A stretch of 64,000 nucleotides of DNA from an uncultured Alphaproteobacteria bacterium. GTDB lineage: Bacteria; Pseudomonadota; Alphaproteobacteria; UBA6615. The notes under the pieces were generated by a model that was given only the letters and a program-made list of their open reading frames with translations, searched no databases and was not told the origin of the DNA. Position 1 is the stretch's first letter. Each line of letters starts with the position of its first letter. The translations under genes and the position numbers were made by a program. Where the stretch lies: the NCBI GenBank assembly GCA_943787745.1, contig CALSNJ010000002.1, positions 818,125 through 882,124 on the forward strand, in the 5' to 3' direction. Positions 8,009 to 15,599 of the stretch are shown here, in pieces.

Positions 8009-9226
8009 ATGACCGGCGTTCTCTCTGGCATGCGGGTCGTGGAAGGCTCGGCCTTTGTCGCCGCACCCACCTGCGGGATGACGCTGGCCCAGTTGGGGGC
8101 GGATGTGATCCGCTTTGACATGATCGGCGGCGGGATCGATTACAAGCGCTGGCCGGTGACGGCGCAAGGCAACTCGATCTACTGGGCCGGGCTGAACAAG
8201 GGCAAGCGCTCCATCGCCGTGGATTTCCGCAAACCCGAGGGGCAGGAAATCCTCTCCAACCTGATCACCCAGCCGGGCGAGGATCGCGGGATCCTGCTGA
8301 CGAACTTCCCCATGAAGGGCTGGCTGTCCTATGACACCCTGAAAGAGAAACGCGCAGACCTGATCGCGCTGAACATTCTGGGCAACCCGGATGGCTCGGT
8401 CGCCGTCGACTACACGGTCAATGCCGCGGTGGGCTTTCCCTATGTGACCGGGCCGGATGCGGAAACCCATCCGGTGAACCATGTCTTTCCGGGCTGGGAT
8501 GTCTCCACCGGCTATGCGGCGGCCACAGGCCTGTTGGGGGCCGAGCGGCACCGGCGGCTGACGGGCGAAGGCCAGTATGTCTCGCTGTCGCTCGCCGATA
8601 TGGCTTTCGCGACGGTCGGCAATCTTGGCTATATCGGCGAAGTGCAGATCAACGGCACGTCACGTCCTCATATCGACAACGACGTCTATGGCAGTTACGG
8701 CCGCGACTTCCCCACCAAGGATGGCCGGCAGGTGATGATCATCGCCGTGTCCGTGCCTCAGTGGAAAAAGCTGGTGGAGGCGACGGGCACCGAAACCGAG
8801 ATGACCGCGTTGGAACGTGAGCACGGCTACGATTTCCGGCAGGACAAGGACCGGTATGAAGCGCGCGATGCGATCTCGGCCCATCTGGCTGCGTGGTGCG
8901 CGGCGCGCACGTTGGACGAGATCCGCACGGTGTTCGACGCCCACAATGTCTGCTGGGGGCCGTACCAGACCTTCACCCAGATGGTCGAGGAAGACCCGCG
9001 CGCAACCACCGCCAACCCGCTGTTTGCCGAGATCGACCAGCCCGGTGTGGGGACTTATCTGGCGCCGGGATCACCCCACAAGTTCGGCGCGTTCGAACGG
9101 GAGCATGCCCGCGCGCCAGTGCTGGGCGAACACACCGATGAGATATTGTCGGGTGAACTGGGCCTGAGTGAGGGCGAAATCGGCAAGCTGCACGATGCCG
9201 GTGTCGTCGCGGGGCTGGATGACTAA
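8009..9226 (+). CDS. mct: 2-methylfumaryl-CoA isomerase (mesaconyl-CoA C1-C4 CoA transferase), CoA-transferase family III
   Basis: A 405-residue CaiB/BaiF (family III) CoA transferase. It resembles the Chloroflexus intramolecular mesaconyl-CoA transferase much more than generic CaiB proteins: the N-terminus GMRVVEGSAFVAAP, then GADVIRFDMIGGGIDYKRWP and WAGLNKGKRS, and the C-terminus LGEHTDEIL. That enzyme moves CoA from C1 to C4 of mesaconate in the glyoxylate-assimilation part of the 3-hydroxypropionate bicycle. The catalytic Asp expected near residue 165 falls in the PGWDVSTGYAAATG block. Start ATG 8009 rather than 7988. It is followed, across a repeat, by mcd, whose product is mesaconyl-C1-CoA, the substrate of this enzyme. 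Recognition is from memory of the family. Confidence 0.75.
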   Translation: MTGVLSGMRVVEGSAFVAAPTCGMTLAQLGADVIRFDMIGGGIDYKRWPVTAQGNSIYWAGLNKGKRSIAVDFRKPEGQEILSNLITQPGEDRGILLTNFPMKGWLSYDTLKEKRADLIALNILGNPDGSVAVDYTVNAAVGFPYVTGPDAETHPVNHVFPGWDVSTGYAAATGLLGAERHRRLTGEGQYVSLSLADMAFATVGNLGYIGEVQINGTSRPHIDNDVYGSYGRDFPTKDGRQVMIIAVSVPQWKKLVEATGTETEMTALEREHGYDFRQDKDRYEARDAISAHLAAWCAARTLDEIRTVFDAHNVCWGPYQTFTQMVEEDPRATTANPLFAEIDQPGVGTYLAPGSPHKFGAFEREHARAPVLGEHTDEILSGELGLSEGEIGKLHDAGVVAGLDD

Positions 9227-9236
9227 AAACACATAC

Positions 9237-9451
9237 GTCATGCCCGGGCTTGACCCGGGCATCTCAGAACCGACACAAGGGAGATGCGCGGATCAAGTCC
9301 GCGCATGACGAGAATGGGGGAAAGGGCCGTATGCCTGCGAATCACTCCACCGTCATGCCCGCACTTGTTGCGGGCATCCACGTCCATCGGCACACTCAGC
9401 GACCGAACCGGACACAATGACGTGGATGGCCGGAACAAGTCCGGCCATGAC
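9237..9451. repeat. REP-like palindromes (family A, two inverted pairs)
   Basis: CCCGGGCTTGACCCGGG paired with GCGCGGATCAAGTCCGCGC (9237-9310), then GCCCGCACTTGTTGCGGGC paired with GGCCGGAACAAGTCCGGCC (9351-9451). They occupy the 260 bases between mct and mcd. The extended N-terminus of the ORF-track frame starting at 9284 is translated repeat, not protein. Confidence 0.85.
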
Positions 9452-9487
9452 AAAAATAGATCGAGCCCAAAACTGCCGAGTTGCCCC

Positions 9488-11134
9488 ATGAACAACCCAC
9501 TCGACCTTTGCCGCGATGCCCTGCCCGATGCGCAGGCGTTCCGAACGGCCGCCGCGCAGGCCGCCATTGCGCTGGCCGCGCCCGGTGGCGCGGTGGACTC
9601 CGCCAAACTCGACGAGCACCAGTTCGCCCTGCACGGCTATGCCTGGATGGCCACCTATGTGACTGCGCTCGAACAGCTTCTCGGCTGGGCCGAGCGTCTC
9701 GACAGCGACGGCCGGTTCTCTGATCTGGAACAGCTGATCTTGTCCTGTGGCTTCGGGGCCTATCTCAAGCAGCTCAAATACGGCATCGCCATGAGCCAGG
9801 ACGAGATCGCCCGCCCCGGTGATCTGGGCCTCGATGAGAGTGAGTTCTTCACCGGCGCGGCCGCCCGCAAGCTGATGACCGAAGGTGACAGCATCGCCGT
9901 GCGTCAGGCCATCGCCGAAACCCTGCGGGACCGGTCCGGTGATTTTGGCGATCGCGGATTGGACGAAACCAACAGCATGATCGCCGACCAGTTTCATCGC
10001 TTTTCCGACGAGAAGGTCTCCCCCCATGCCCATGGCTGGCATGTGCGCGACGAGCTGATCCCGCTGGAGATCATTCACGAGATGGCCGAACTGGGCGTCT
10101 TCGGCCTGACCATCCCCGAAGCCGATGGCGGGCTGGGCATGGGCAAGATCGCCATGTGCGTGGTCACCGAGGAACTCTCGCGCGGCTATATCGGTGTGGG
10201 GTCGCTGGGCACCCGCTCGGAGATCGCGGCCGAACTGATCCGCGTCAACGGCACGCCGGAACAGAAAGCCAAGTATCTCGGCCCCATCGGTGCGGGCGAA
10301 ATTCTGCCGACCGCCGTCTTCACCGAACCCAATCACGGGTCGGACCTGGCCCATATCCGCACCCGCGCCACCCGGGATGGAGATGTGTACCGGGTGAAAG
10401 GCAACAAGATCTGGATCACCCATGCCGCCCGTACGGACATGATGACCCTGATGGCCCGCACCGACCCCGACGAGAACGGCTATCGCGGCCTGTCCATGTT
10501 CCTGGCCGAAAAACCACGCGGCACCGACGCCGATCCCTTCCCGGCTGCCGGCATGGAAGGCACCGAAATCCGCGTGCTGGGTTATCGCGGCATGAAGGAA
10601 TACGAGTTGGGCTTTGATGGTTTTGAGGTCTCTGCCGATAGCCTGCTCGGCGGACAGGAGGGTCAGGGCTTCAAACAGCTGATGGCAACCTTTGAGACCG
10701 CGCGCATTCAAACTGCGGCACGCGCCGTGGGTGTCAGCCAGAACGCCCTCGAGCTGGGCTTTGGTTACGCGAACGACCGTGAACAGTTCCGCCGCCCCAT
10801 CGTCGAGTTCGCCCGCGTGGGTGGCAAGCTGGGCTGGATGGCCACCGAGACGATGATCGCCCGTCAGCTCGCCTATTTCGCCGCGCGTCAGAAAGATTCC
10901 GATCAGCGCTGTGACATCGAAGCCGGCATGGCCAAGCTGCTCGGTGCCCGAGTCGCATGGTCGAACGCGGACAACGCCCTGCAGATTCATGGCGGCAATG
11001 GCTACGCCGAGGAGTACGACATCTCCCGCGTGCTGTGTGATGCGCGCATTTTAAATATTTTTGAAGGCGCGGCAGAGATCCAGGCGGGTATCATCGCCCG
11101 GGGCCTTTTGGGGCGTCCCAACCGCCCGGCGTGA
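9488..11134 (+). CDS. mcd: (2S)-methylsuccinyl-CoA dehydrogenase
   Basis: FAD-dependent acyl-CoA dehydrogenase of 548 residues. It has the roughly 170-residue N-terminal extension that sets methylsuccinyl-CoA dehydrogenase apart from ordinary family members of about 380 residues. The extension reads LDEHQFALHGYAWMATYVTALEQ; the core has the Mcd-like WHVRDELIPLEIIHEMAELG, GVGSLGTRSEIAAELI, TAVFTEPNHGSDLAHIRTRA and IHGGNGYAEEYDISRVLCDARI. It oxidises (2S)-methylsuccinyl-CoA to mesaconyl-C1-CoA in the ethylmalonyl-CoA pathway of acetyl-CoA assimilation. Start ATG 9488 follows a weak ribosome site; the upstream frame is repeat. The other pathway genes (ccr, ecm, mch, mcl) are not in the window. 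Confidence 0.87.
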   Translation: MNNPLDLCRDALPDAQAFRTAAAQAAIALAAPGGAVDSAKLDEHQFALHGYAWMATYVTALEQLLGWAERLDSDGRFSDLEQLILSCGFGAYLKQLKYGIAMSQDEIARPGDLGLDESEFFTGAAARKLMTEGDSIAVRQAIAETLRDRSGDFGDRGLDETNSMIADQFHRFSDEKVSPHAHGWHVRDELIPLEIIHEMAELGVFGLTIPEADGGLGMGKIAMCVVTEELSRGYIGVGSLGTRSEIAAELIRVNGTPEQKAKYLGPIGAGEILPTAVFTEPNHGSDLAHIRTRATRDGDVYRVKGNKIWITHAARTDMMTLMARTDPDENGYRGLSMFLAEKPRGTDADPFPAAGMEGTEIRVLGYRGMKEYELGFDGFEVSADSLLGGQEGQGFKQLMATFETARIQTAARAVGVSQNALELGFGYANDREQFRRPIVEFARVGGKLGWMATETMIARQLAYFAARQKDSDQRCDIEAGMAKLLGARVAWSNADNALQIHGGNGYAEEYDISRVLCDARILNIFEGAAEIQAGIIARGLLGRPNRPA

Positions 11135-11403
11135 TCCGGGATTCTCTTTTTGGAATCAACTCACTATTCAAATATGTGAAAAATTGGTTCTACTTTTTAG
11201 AGAATTTATTTCTAATTGTTCTCGCTTATTACACCTACAGTAATACCATTCAAGCAGCCAAAAATGCTTTCAGGACAAGGGCTTCTGTCTTGTCACTGAA
11301 ACAGGAGGGCGGCATGGTTGTTTCATTGACCATGGTTAACAATTTTCTAACCAATATGGACGCAACAAAATTCCGGGATTCAGGCACTCATGAGCCAAAG
11401 TGA
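11131..11403 (+). CDS. AT-rich small ORF with one membrane segment (doubtful)
   Basis: A 90-residue frame beginning GTG at the mcd stop and overlapping the next gene by 14 bases. It encodes one hydrophobic segment (FLENLFLIVLAYYTYS) and a polar C-terminus, with no recognised family. Base composition is much more AT-rich than the flanks over roughly 11140-11380. There is no clear ribosome site. It may be a truncated membrane protein, a relic of inserted DNA, or non-coding leader of the following gene. Confidence 0.25.
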   Translation: MIRDSLFGINSLFKYVKNWFYFLENLFLIVLAYYTYSNTIQAAKNAFRTRASVLSLKQEGGMVVSLTMVNNFLTNMDATKFRDSGTHEPK

Positions 11404-12202
11404 CATCGTCGTTGTTGATTCGGTAACGAAGTTCGGCCCCGCCGATCTTGGTCGTGTGTCCATCGCCGCATCCCATGGTGGCGCGTATGCGGGGTATCTC
11501 GCGGCACGCGCAGGGGTCCGGGGCGTCATTCTGCACGACGCGGGGGTTGGCAAGGATCAGGCGGGGATCACCGCGCTGCCGTATCTCGATGAACTCGGCA
11601 TTGGTGGCGCAACAATTGACTACAAAAGCGCTCGTATCGGCGACGGCCGCTCCATGGCTGACAGCGGTATTGTGAGCCATGTAAATCAGGCGGCCAGCGC
11701 GGTTGGATGCAAGGTCGGTCAATCGGCAATGGACTGCGCGCACGCCATGCAGGCGATCCGTGTGTCGGGGGGGGAAGTCCCCGGCTATGACGAAGCTCGG
11801 TTTGTATTGCGCGACGCACAGGGCGGATCACAAGTCATCGGTTGTGATTCAACCTCCCTCGTGAAGCCTGAAGATGCGGGAAACATCGTGGTCACAGCCT
11901 CTCATGGTGACCTGCTGAAAGAATCCCCCAGCTGGGGTGATCGTCCCGATGTGCTTGCGGCTATCTTCAATGACGCCGGTTCGGCAAACCCGACCCGCCT
12001 CCCCGATCTGGACACCCGTGCCATTGCGGGCGCGACCGTCTCCGCCGACAGCGCGCGCATCGGAGACGCCCGCTCCACCTATGAGGACGGGATTATCTCT
12101 CATATCAACGAAACCGCCCGCGCCCGAGGCGCACGTATCCGAATGACATGTCGTGAGTTTGTTCAACAGATGATCGACAGCGCCCGCGAGAACAGTGCCT
12201 AG
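11390..12202 (+). CDS. Uncharacterised protein with two tandem homologous domains
   Basis: Not recognised. The 270 residues fall into two similar halves. Half one: DSVTKFGPADLGRVSIAASHGG...LHDAG...GGATIDYKSARIGDGRSMADSGIVSHVN. Half two: DSTSLVKPEDAGNIVVTASHGD...FNDAG...AGATVSADSARIGDARSTYEDGIISHIN. Shared motifs are ASHG, a D-A-G turn, SARIGD(G/A)RS and GI(V/I)SH(V/I)N. No signal peptide or membrane segment is seen, so it is probably cytoplasmic. The conserved His, Asp and Arg positions are enzyme-like. It is convergent with the E1 genes and overlaps them by four bases. Confidence 0.6.
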   Translation: MSQSDIVVVDSVTKFGPADLGRVSIAASHGGAYAGYLAARAGVRGVILHDAGVGKDQAGITALPYLDELGIGGATIDYKSARIGDGRSMADSGIVSHVNQAASAVGCKVGQSAMDCAHAMQAIRVSGGEVPGYDEARFVLRDAQGGSQVIGCDSTSLVKPEDAGNIVVTASHGDLLKESPSWGDRPDVLAAIFNDAGSANPTRLPDLDTRAIAGATVSADSARIGDARSTYEDGIISHINETARARGARIRMTCREFVQQMIDSARENSA

Positions 12203-13164
12203 GCCAGCATCGCCTTGACCCGTGCGGCAATCCGGTCAGCCTTGATCTTGTAAGCTTCTTCGAGCGGGATTGAGAACGGAATAGGGATGCGCTCTCCACC
12301 CAGCCGCGCAACAGGAACACCGAGTTCCTCGGCGACTTCAGCTGCAATTTCACCCCCGAACCCGCCAACACGCACAGCTTCGTGAACCACCAGAAGACGG
12401 CCGGTTTTGCCAACCGAGTTCATCACAGCATCACGATCCCAAGGCCAAAGCGTCCGAAGATCGATGACCTCAACCGAAACACCCTCCCCGGCAAGGCTCT
12501 CGGCAGCCTCTGCCGCAACGCCCACCTGAGCCGCCCAGCTGACGATGGTCAGGTCGCTGCCTTCACGAACAATGCGCGCGACGCCCAGCGGAGTTTCGGA
12601 CTGGTCATCCTCGTCAACCTCTCCAACAGCGCCCCAAAGCCCCTTGTGCTCCATATAGACGACCGGGTCATCGCAACGAATGGCTGCTTTCAGCAGCCCG
12701 CGATTCTCTGCCGGTGTTCCCGGCGTCACAACGACCAATCCGGGCACATGGGTGTACCAGGCTTCCGGCGACTGGGAATGCTGCGCGGCAATCCCGCCAC
12801 GTATCCCAATCGGCATGCGGGCCACCATGGGCACCCGTGCCTGCCCGCCAAACATGTAGCGCGCTTTCGCGGCCTGATTGACGAGTTCATCCACAGCACA
12901 CATGGCAAAATCTGAAAACCTCAACTCCGCAATCGGACGGGTACCGGCAAGTGCGGCACCAACCGCAGCCCCCATGATTGTCGATTCAGAAATCGGCGTG
13001 TCAACGATACGATCCTCGCCAAACTCGGCCTGAAGATCACTGTACTGGCCGGCCATACCTCCCTCGTAACCAAGATCCTCTCCAAGTGCCCATACTGTCG
13101 GGTCCCGGCGCATTTCTTCCTGCAGGCCCAACCGGGCCGCCTGGGCATAGGTCATTTCGCTCAT
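12199..13164 (-). CDS. 2-oxoacid dehydrogenase E1 beta subunit (transketolase-like)
   Basis: The 321-residue beta subunit of a ThDP-dependent 2-oxoacid (pyruvate, acetoin or branched-chain) dehydrogenase E1. Family blocks: MTYAQAARLGLQEEMRRDP, VWALGEDLGYEGG, DTPISESTIMGAAVGAALAG, HSQSPEAWYTHVPGLVVVTPGTP and the C-terminal ERIPIPFSIPLEEAYK. The start is ATG 13164, overlapping the alpha-subunit stop by four bases (ATGA), so the pair is translationally coupled. No E2 or E3 gene is near, so the intended complex is unknown. A related C-terminal fragment lies at 17442-17555. Confidence 0.82.
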   Translation of the reverse strand: MSEMTYAQAARLGLQEEMRRDPTVWALGEDLGYEGGMAGQYSDLQAEFGEDRIVDTPISESTIMGAAVGAALAGTRPIAELRFSDFAMCAVDELVNQAAKARYMFGGQARVPMVARMPIGIRGGIAAQHSQSPEAWYTHVPGLVVVTPGTPAENRGLLKAAIRCDDPVVYMEHKGLWGAVGEVDEDDQSETPLGVARIVREGSDLTIVSWAAQVGVAAEAAESLAGEGVSVEVIDLRTLWPWDRDAVMNSVGKTGRLLVVHEAVRVGGFGGEIAAEVAEELGVPVARLGGERIPIPFSIPLEEAYKIKADRIAARVKAMLA

Positions 13165-14165
13165 CGGGCAGCCTCCGGAACATTGGGTGCACCGACATCC
13201 TGAACGTCCGTGAATGCGAGGGACGGATGTGGCCAGGGCGCTTGTTTGGCGTCCTCCACGTAGCCCGCAATCTCGGCATCGACCTCCGCGCGCATCCGGT
13301 CGAGTTCGTCCTGCTTGAGACCGTTCTCGAGCAACCACGTTTCTGTCCGCGCCACAGGTTCGTTCTTGAGCGCTGCCTCGGCTTCGCCCGCGGGTCGATA
13401 GCCTGCATCATCATGGGCAAAATGGCCGCGCAGGCGATAGGTCATTGCCTGAATAAGCTGAGGACCCGAGCCGTTTCGAATTTCAGAAATGATCCGTGCA
13501 GCTGTACCATCAACTTCGAAGAGATCGTTCCCATCAATGGTGACAGCCGGCACATCGAAACTCTCGGCGCGCTTTGCAATTCCTTCGCCCGCAGTGACCA
13601 GACGGGTCGTCGTTGTTGCGGCGATCTGATTGTTCTCGCAAACGAACAGCACCGGCAATTCATACACCTTGGCCCAGTTTAGGGCCTCCATGAACGGGCC
13701 GCGGTTGATCCCGCCATCGCCAATAAAGTTTACAATAATCCGGTCCTGCTTGAGCAGTTTGATCGCCTGCGCAGCCCCGACAGACATGGTGCAGCCATCT
13801 GCGATCACACCATTTGCGCCCAGCATTCCCACGGAAAAGTCCGCGATATGCATGGAACCGCCCTTGCCGTTGCTGGTGCCGCCCTCTTTGCCAAACAATT
13901 CCAGCATCATCGCGCGCGGATGGGCGCCCTTGGCGATGGAATGCCCATGCCCCCGGTGATTGCTCATCAGGTAGTCATCGTCGCGAAGATTTTCGCAGAT
14001 ACCGACGGCAATGGATTCCTCGCCGATATACTGGTGCACCGAGCCGCGCACATTTCCGGCAAAGAAATTCTCACCCGCAGCCTCTTCAAAAGCGCGGATC
14101 ACCAGCATCTTGCGATACATCGCAATGACGCGGGCTGGTTCATTGACCAATGTCTCGTTGTTCAC
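13161..14165 (-). CDS. 2-oxoacid dehydrogenase E1 alpha subunit
   Basis: The 334-residue alpha subunit, partner of the downstream beta subunit. The ThDP-binding motif GDGGINRGPFMEALNWAKVYELPVLFVCENN is near residue 150; the N-terminal RAFEEAAGENFFAGNVRGSVHQYIGEESIAVG and NHRGHGHSIAKG are typical of AcoA/PdhA. I choose GTG 14165, which has a strong GGGGAGG site six bases before it; the ORF-track GTG 14192 has none. Acetoin dehydrogenase and pyruvate dehydrogenase are both possible. Absence of E2/E3 means the assignment stops at the class level. Confidence 0.82.
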   Translation of the reverse strand: MNNETLVNEPARVIAMYRKMLVIRAFEEAAGENFFAGNVRGSVHQYIGEESIAVGICENLRDDDYLMSNHRGHGHSIAKGAHPRAMMLELFGKEGGTSNGKGGSMHIADFSVGMLGANGVIADGCTMSVGAAQAIKLLKQDRIIVNFIGDGGINRGPFMEALNWAKVYELPVLFVCENNQIAATTTTRLVTAGEGIAKRAESFDVPAVTIDGNDLFEVDGTAARIISEIRNGSGPQLIQAMTYRLRGHFAHDDAGYRPAGEAEAALKNEPVARTETWLLENGLKQDELDRMRAEVDAEIAGYVEDAKQAPWPHPSLAFTDVQDVGAPNVPEAAR

Positions 14166-14264
14166 GTGTTCCTCCCCTAGACGCACGTCCACGGACGCAG
14201 GCAGCGAGTATCGCGTGCCAATGCGTCCGCGGTAAAGCGCAGAGGTGAACCGTCGCCCGGTGCG

Positions 14265-15383
14265 TTATTCGGCAGCGACTTCGATGCGCGAGGATTCGCC
14301 CAATGCCTTGTTGACCCGTGGCATGACCTCTGTGGCCATCAATTCCATCGAGCGTTTGCCCAATTCAGGGTCAACCCAGTCGTGCCCGGCATAGACGAGT
14401 GTGCCGAACTCACCGACCTCCTCGCGGAACGCAAGAAGATCATCGACGATCTTGTTGACCGAACCAGCCATCACCAGAGAGTCGACCATGAAATCAACAG
14501 TGACTTCTTCCTCAGGCTGATCCCTGTCGGTTTTGAACAGACCCAGCTTGCCAGACCGCCTCAGTTTCTCACCCAGTTGCTGGAAGTAGAACCGATAGGG
14601 CGATTGCGCACCTGTTCCATATTCTTTGGCGACCTTGTCGTCGTCAGCCACGAAGATTGATCGTGCCACACGCCAGACGGACGGGTCCGCTTTCTGACCA
14701 ACAGCCTCGCAACCTTCGGCATAGTTCGGCCAATGCGTCGCCACCCATTTGGATTGCAGGAAGTTCGCTGAAACGGGAATCCAGCCACGCTTGCCAAGTT
14801 CGATCACACCTTTTGAATACGGCGCAACAACTGTTCCGAAAATCGGCGGGTGGGGATCTCGCTGATAGGGCTTGAGGATGTAGCCCTGCCCGAGATCTTC
14901 CTGATGCGTTTTGGCTGTCGAGATGTTCCAGTACTTGCCCGTCAGATTGTAGGGCGGCTCTTCGGTCCACAGCGCAATGATATGGTTGATCGCCTCCTCA
15001 AACTTCTCATTGCGGTCAATATCCAGAGTCCCAAACACCTCTGAATCAGACTGGAGGTTGCCAGGGCTGATACCCAGCATGAAACGCCCCTTGAGCATGT
15101 GGTCGACCATGGATGCCTCGCCCGCGAGTGCGGCGGGATGGTGATGCCCCAGATTGGCCGTGCCGGTCGCGAGCGTGATGTTCTTGGTGGCCTCCGCAAC
15201 CCAAGCAATGAACATCAGGGAGTTCGGTACCGGCTCAAAACGGTCCGTGACATGCTCACCCATATAAGCTTCTGCAAAACCGAGTTCGTCGGCCAGAATG
15301 AAAGCTTCGCGGTCTTCGCGAAGGGTTTCGCTGATCGGCCGGTCGGCCGGATGCAACGGCATTGTAAAAAATCCAAGTTCCAT
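14265..15383 (-). CDS. LLM-class flavin-dependent oxidoreductase (luciferase-like monooxygenase)
   Basis: A 372-residue two-component FMNH2-dependent monooxygenase related to limonene monooxygenase LimB and bacterial luciferase. Blocks seen: MELGFFTMPLHPADRP, ADELGFAEAYMGEHVTDRF, GTANLGHHHPAALAGEASMVDHMLKGRFMLGISPGN. It would need reduced flavin from a separate reductase; the flavodoxin-fold quinone reductase at 18509 is a conceivable but unproven partner. It is divergent from the ThDP enzyme at 15600 with a palindrome in the shared promoter region. Substrate unknown. Confidence 0.8.
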   Translation of the reverse strand: MELGFFTMPLHPADRPISETLREDREAFILADELGFAEAYMGEHVTDRFEPVPNSLMFIAWVAEATKNITLATGTANLGHHHPAALAGEASMVDHMLKGRFMLGISPGNLQSDSEVFGTLDIDRNEKFEEAINHIIALWTEEPPYNLTGKYWNISTAKTHQEDLGQGYILKPYQRDPHPPIFGTVVAPYSKGVIELGKRGWIPVSANFLQSKWVATHWPNYAEGCEAVGQKADPSVWRVARSIFVADDDKVAKEYGTGAQSPYRFYFQQLGEKLRRSGKLGLFKTDRDQPEEEVTVDFMVDSLVMAGSVNKIVDDLLAFREEVGEFGTLVYAGHDWVDPELGKRSMELMATEVMPRVNKALGESSRIEVAAE

Positions 15384-15473
15384 AGCTCTGCTCTTTATTC
15401 CTAAGCATTAAGAATCGATAAGCCGAAAACTAGTCGGCGCAACTTATGAAAGACTTGTTTCACATCAATGCAA

Positions 15474-15490
15474 ACCGAATCGATTTCGGT
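15474..15490. promoter_or_regulatory. Palindrome ACCGAA-TCGAT-TTCGGT in divergent promoter region
   Basis: A perfect six-base inverted repeat with symmetric centre in the 216-base region between the divergent monooxygenase (ends upstream at 15383) and ThDP enzyme (15600). A smaller repeat, GCCGA...TCGGC, lies at about 15422-15438. Position and symmetry suit an operator serving both genes; no regulator is adjacent. Confidence 0.35.
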
Positions 15491-15599
15491 CTCACCATAC
15501 AGGACAACTGGCTTCCGCCACTGGTAGATGGCCACTTCGTAGCCTAGATTGCCCATAATCAAAAAAAATCATCAGACGAAGTGTAGCGGGGAAATTCGA

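Noticed and set aside
9353-10990. Minus-strand ORF of 545 residues
   Set aside because: It is a shadow of mcd and carries no family motif.
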